This document shows positions 58,611 through 64,000 of a stretch of 64,000 nt of DNA, piece after piece (positions within the stretch are counted from its first letter, which is position 1; each line of letters opens with the position of its first letter). Where the stretch lies: contig NC_053129.1 of the NCBI RefSeq assembly GCF_010015445.1, positions 12,936,073-13,000,072 of the forward strand, read 5' to 3'. The notes under the pieces were generated by a model. That model made no database searches and was not told the DNA's origin. It worked only from the letters and a program-made list of their open reading frames with translations. This DNA comes from Perca fluviatilis (Eukaryota; Chordata; Actinopteri; Perciformes; Percidae). The position numbers and the translations under genes are program-made.

Positions 58611-59084
58611 TGTTCACTCTGGAGCTATCAATCAATCCGCTGAAAGAAGTCCGGATAATGTATCAGCTGTGGCCAAAAAAAAGCATGTTTTAAATGTGTA
58701 ACACCAATTGAGCCACGGTGAAACGTTTTTTCGTGTATATGGTTGAAATGACAATAAAACACACTTGTTGAGTTGATCGTCTCACTGTCTGTCTGTAAAG
58801 GGTAGGCGTGGCTTGGGAGTGGCCTCATACATCAGCAAAGCAAGTGCATTCTGGGATTTGGTGTCTTTCATCCATATGAGCCAAAAACACATTTTCTGGC
58901 TTATCTCGGCCTAGAAGGAACCAATTTCAATTTTCTTTTCACATTTCTACTACATTAGTGACCCAATTTAAAGATATATTCAGCTTTCCAGCGGTGAAAT
59001 TTCCCTTTAATACGATCAATAAAATTTACCAAGTACTTTATATAAGTCACTTTCAAGTCTTAAGTCTTAATTTTTGTGACTTAA

Positions 59085-59446
59085 AGTGTGTAGTTTCTGT
59101 CTCCCCCATGAGGAATTCTAAGTAATCACAACAAAACTGTCGGCACGTCCACATGATACAAGCCTACGTGAGCGCGCACCCGCCCCCGCCCCTCCACACA
59201 GTTGCTAGTAGCCAAGGAGGACACAGAGGATTAAAAAACATGATGGACTCAGACTTCAGAAGAGGTCATTATCTTCACTTGAGTTTCTGCACGGGACAAC
59301 ACCAGTTTCTGAACATAGCCATAACTGAGAAATACAGAGAGAGTTGTGTGGAGCTGATAGTCTGAATTAGCTTCATAGCAACTCATTTGGCAATGGCTTG
59401 AATGTAACTGACTTTTATTAATATCAAAAAGTTGCGCACTGAAGCT
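59085..59446. mobile_element. Possible TTAA-target element 4
   Basis: A segment between TTAA at 59081-59084 and TTAA at 59447-59450. Its ends (AGTGTGTAGTTTCTG and AGTGCGCAACT on the opposite strand) are only weakly alike. The content ('GATTAAAAAACATGATGGAC') looks like a fish MITE. Confidence 0.45.
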
Positions 59447-59450
59447 TTAA

Positions 59451-60904
<1,454 letters not shown>

Positions 60905-60931
60905 TCAGGTAACATCCCCTTAATTATTTAG

Positions 60932-61133
60932 CAGCCATGAAGAGCCCCGCCAAGCAGCAACCAGAATCCTCCACATCTTTGCAGTACACCTGAATATTAA
61001 TGACCCAGAGACAGTGAAAGAAGAGTGCAGAGCCATAAGGCGAATGAGGGAGAAGACGCTTGTCAGAGATTTGGGGGAAAGATTGATTGAGTTTTGCAGT
61101 AGTATGACAAATACTTTTTGCAAGCACAACTGA
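60932..61133 (+). CDS. Possible terminal exon of an unknown gene
   Basis: After an acceptor-like TTATTTAG, a frame of about 66 codons runs to TGA at 61131-61133. Its composition is protein-like, with Glu/Arg/Lys-rich helical character (AATRILHIFAVHLNI, then ETVKEECRAIRRMREK and DLGERLIEFC). I do not recognise it. No upstream exon was identified, and both minus-strand frames are also open, so this may be chance or a transposon fragment. Confidence 0.3.
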
Positions 61134-62680
61134 CATACTCCCAGTAGTTTAGTTAAGAATTGGCTTTGTGCCGTGAAAAACTAAATACATTACAACATGG
61201 TCAAGTAAAACACCTGTGTTTTGGTTGTAGATTGGTTCATCAATGTAATTTGAAGGTGTCTAAATTATTTCCAAGTTCAGAGTACTGCCATGATTTGACT
61301 GTAGTTATTTTAGTCCTTACCACCAAACACTACATTTTAAGTTGAGAAGAGTCAGCAGTTCACGAAAAACAAATAGTTGTGGTAGCAATAACAAAATGCA
61401 ATCTAGCAAGGAACAAACCAAAAATGAATTTCTAATGAATAGTTACCCAGTTCCTAATAACTCTGAGTCAAAGTACTGATGGAGCCTAATTTAGAAAAGC
61501 TGCCAATGCTAACGCTAGTTTCTTCTCAATGAGCTAGCGCTTCAATACTGTAAAATGATTTTATGTGAACACAATGACATTTAGCAGGTGATAGATACTA
61601 TGGTTTCATCACTAACAAGCTGAAACTGCCTTGAGACTATCTAATGTATCAGTGGTAAGACCTTAGTAGGACGGTCCATTCATAACTTTTTTTTTTTGGT
61701 TATCATGTCTTTCGTTGAAGAACATATTGACAAATAAGTTGAATATCAGTCAGCAGGCTAACAACGCCACATTTAGAGAAATGCTGATTAATGTGCGTAG
61801 TCCTTTTCAATAAATAAATTAAATTCACCAAAAACTACTCAATTTAAACATTTCACCTGATTTTGTGATGTTTTGATGTGTGAAATCAACATTTTATTGT
61901 AGTAAAACATAGCTGTGTTAACTTACTTTACAGGGAAGTCCTAAAGCCCAAATGAGCCTTTAGTGCCAGCAGCCATTTGGTTACTTTTCTGTATTTGCCT
62001 TAATGTATTCTCATTAGAGCAATAACTTTGCAAAAAACTTGCCACAAAGACACATAACCAGAAGTTAAGGTAGAGTTAAGACTTTTTTTACTTTGACTTT
62101 CAATGTTAGTACAAAATGTATTTAAGTACAGTAAATACAAATAGAACCATATGCCTGTGGGCATTCTGCACTTCACATTGTGATGGGTGGAGATGAACAT
62201 GAAATTACAGAGGAAAATGGTCAACAGTAACTAGACCAAAGCCTTGCTACCAAAGGCTAAATTTACAGTAAATTGATGAGCTTAGAGTTAGACTTTTTTG
62301 GCACTGCAGCATAAAAAGGATGCGTATTGTTTGTGTATGTTGTTTGTTTGGGAAAGAGTCTGGTTGGTGAGCAAGGCATGAATGGAACAGTGGAGAATAA
62401 TAGCTTTAGCATTTTCTTTCCAGCTGCTGTTTACACCTGTTCCTCAGAATTTCTATGCACATGTTCTAAACTGCTTTACTCAGTATTTTAACACCATCCA
62501 CGCCTAATAATCCTTCTTCTCTTCCATTCACCTTTATATTGCCACTGTTTCAACACAGGTCAGTATTTCGTCATTGCTAATCTGCCTTCTAAATATATCA
62601 CTAGCTTCAGTCCTATCTTCTATTCGCACCTTTTTCTGGCCACTATCACTGCCTCTCTATTGTGTCCTGACATCTGTGTA
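61134..62680. other. AT-rich intergenic DNA, no gene seen
   Basis: No convincing exon, RNA gene or repeat. The last few hundred bases may hold the 3' UTR of the minus-strand gene that ends at 62681. Confidence 0.5.
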
Positions 62681-63854
62681 TCAGTAGTCCATGCTGTGTA
62701 GCTGGTTCTTCCTATCTGTCTTCCCCTGCAGGGCTGCAGGAAGCAGCGGTAGATTCAGGTCCGCCGCCCGATGCTGGAGAGATGAACGTAACTGAACTGA
62801 GTTCCTCTTTGCTCCATTCAGCCCTCCTCCTGCTGTCCCTCTCTCCCCTCCTCCTCCTCCTCCTCCTCCTCCTCCTGCTGCTGCTGCCGACAGATCCCTT
62901 CTCTTACCCCTCTCCTGCCTGAGGCTCTTAATGACCAAAGTATGTTGTCTCTGCGAGGGGAATGCGGGGGGTTTGGACCTGTTCACCAGGAGTCCTGGGG
63001 GCCCAGGTCGGGTCAACCCTACCCATGTCATCTTACTGCCTCGACCGTCTTTTAGCCCCACGTTGCGCAGGCGGGGCAGTGGGGCAGAGGGTGACATGGT
63101 GCCCAGGTGGTCTCTGTCTGGGGAGTGCGTGGCGTGTGCGTCGGCCTCCAGGAGCATTCTGGGAGAGATGCCGTTCTTCTCTGAGGAATAAAATGTCTGC
63201 AGCTTCTCCAGACGCTCGTTGATGCTCAGGTGATGAGAGTGGTCGTCCTGGTGGCGGTTGTCATGGAAGCAGTCTGACCCAGGGTCTGCCGCCCCGTCTG
63301 ATTGAGTTGTCCTGAGCAGGTGTGCGTGGCGGATCAGCCTCGACGTGCTGCTGTCTCGGATTGGCTCAGCGGGCAAGGGGACTTGGCAAGGGGCGGAGTC
63401 ACAGAGTTGAGACGCAGAGCTTTTAGGAGGAGGAAGATGGACGAGCTCCCGGTCCCTGAACACTGACACTGAAACACATAAACATACAGATCCAGTCTAG
63501 TACGTCACACACACTGTAACGTGGATCAAGGATGTGTGCGGCTTTTTTGTTTCCGTATAAATCCTTACCTTCAGGAAACAGCGTCTCTGTGGTGTCCAAG
63601 GTGATGGGGATCTCCTCATCCTCTGCAGACAGAGGAGCGAGAGAGGGTGAGGGAAGGCGAGGGGGGATTGAGGGGGAGGCAGAGAGAGGAAGCTGAGGTA
63701 GAGATGGAGATGGAGGACGGTTCTCTGCGTTCTCCCTGTGGTCCTTTCTGTGCAGGTCCTCGGGTCTCTTCCTGTTGCTCTGACATATACTTGTCTGTTG
63801 GGCTCTCAGAGGCCTGCTGGACTGCTTTGAGCTTTTTTGATTGGGTGGTTCATT
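62681..63854 (-). CDS. Terminal exons of an unrecognised protein gene
   Basis: Two exons of a gene entering from the right. The upstream exon (63569-63854, 286 nt) has an acceptor ...TTTTTAG/AATGAACC, an open Ser/Pro/Arg-rich frame ending EDEEIPITLDTTETLFPE, and a GTAAGG donor. The last exon (62681-63468) has acceptor TTTCAG/TGTCAG, joins in frame, and runs about 262 codons to a stop. It contains SINERLEKLQTFYSSEKNGI, a basic HTLVIKSLRQERGKRRDL segment, a run of four Ala then about ten Gly (GCA/GGA repeats, 62843-62890), and a short tail. The product looks like the disordered C-terminal region of a larger protein. I cannot name it. Confidence 0.65.
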
Positions 63855-64000
63855 CTAAAAACAAGCAGTGATTAGTTATCAGAAGGCCCAAGAATGATTT
63901 CTAAACAAAGGGTACCAAAGACACCACATAGTCACCTCAAATAGAAAGGGACTCTTTCTAATACAACCACAACACTTGCAGCCACATCGGCTCCATTCTT

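Larger units (their letters stand above)
57517..59006. mobile_element. TTAA-target element 3, 1.49 kb
   Basis: The ends AGGGAAACTTCACCG and CGGTGAAATTTCCCT are inverted with one mismatch. The element is flanked by TTAA (57513-57516 and 59007-59010). It contains a strong hairpin at 57640-57694 and overlapping plus-strand open frames (57755-58267) without recognisable domains. Confidence 0.82.

Overview
The window is nuclear DNA from a fish, most probably a teleost. It is AT-rich, contains spliced genes with GT-AG introns, and is crowded with Ty3/gypsy LTR retrotransposons, a LINE, hAT and TTAA-target DNA transposons, CA microsatellites and a long satellite. There is no prokaryotic gene organisation. 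Almost all long open frames are satellite or spacer shadows or transposon remnants. The genes that look real are five tandem copies of one small secreted-protein gene and the last exons of an unrelated gene at the right edge.

Layout. Positions 1-7190 are an A/G-rich satellite, noisy on the left and regular on the right, with an apparent 0.8-1.0 kb higher-order period. Positions 7191-9340 are unique intergenic DNA with a 26-bp minisatellite. Positions 9343-56588 are a tandem array bounded on both sides by the same (CA)n tract of the repeat unit. It holds genes A (10933-12199), B (20442-21708), C (25623-26896), D (42632-43883) and E (54544-55807), all on the minus strand. Positions 56589-62680 are transposon-rich intergenic DNA with one possible plus-strand exon. 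Positions 62681-63854 are two terminal exons of an unrecognised minus-strand gene.

The array gene has five exons: start and signal peptide (26 nt, or 23 in D), rest of the signal peptide (56 nt), 72 nt, 623-629 nt, and a last exon with two codons plus stop. All five copies keep the reading frame, the splice sites, a TATA box 43-48 bases before the start, an E-box, a CCAAT box and an AATAAA just after the stop. The predicted product is 261-263 residues, secreted, free of cysteine after the signal peptide, rich in Pro/Gln/Ser/Gly/Tyr, and carries a furin-like R-X-R-R site near the C-terminus. I do not recognise the family. The very short untranslated regions and the TATA/E-box promoter resemble oocyte-expressed egg-coat genes, but that is inference.

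History read from junctions. A single gene lay between (CA)n tracts and was amplified from them. A DNA transposon with TTAGGGTGACC ends entered the spacer, and a gypsy element then entered that transposon. A deletion joined gene B's promoter region directly to the gypsy LTR, and a LINE entered the 3' flank of the next gene. The whole two-gene block then duplicated, so B matches D and C matches E in their junctions, and both gypsy copies share the same frameshifts. The second block later took in a young LTR element (34354-38478), a hAT element (39854-40971), several TTAA elements and a third gypsy element (49264-53933).
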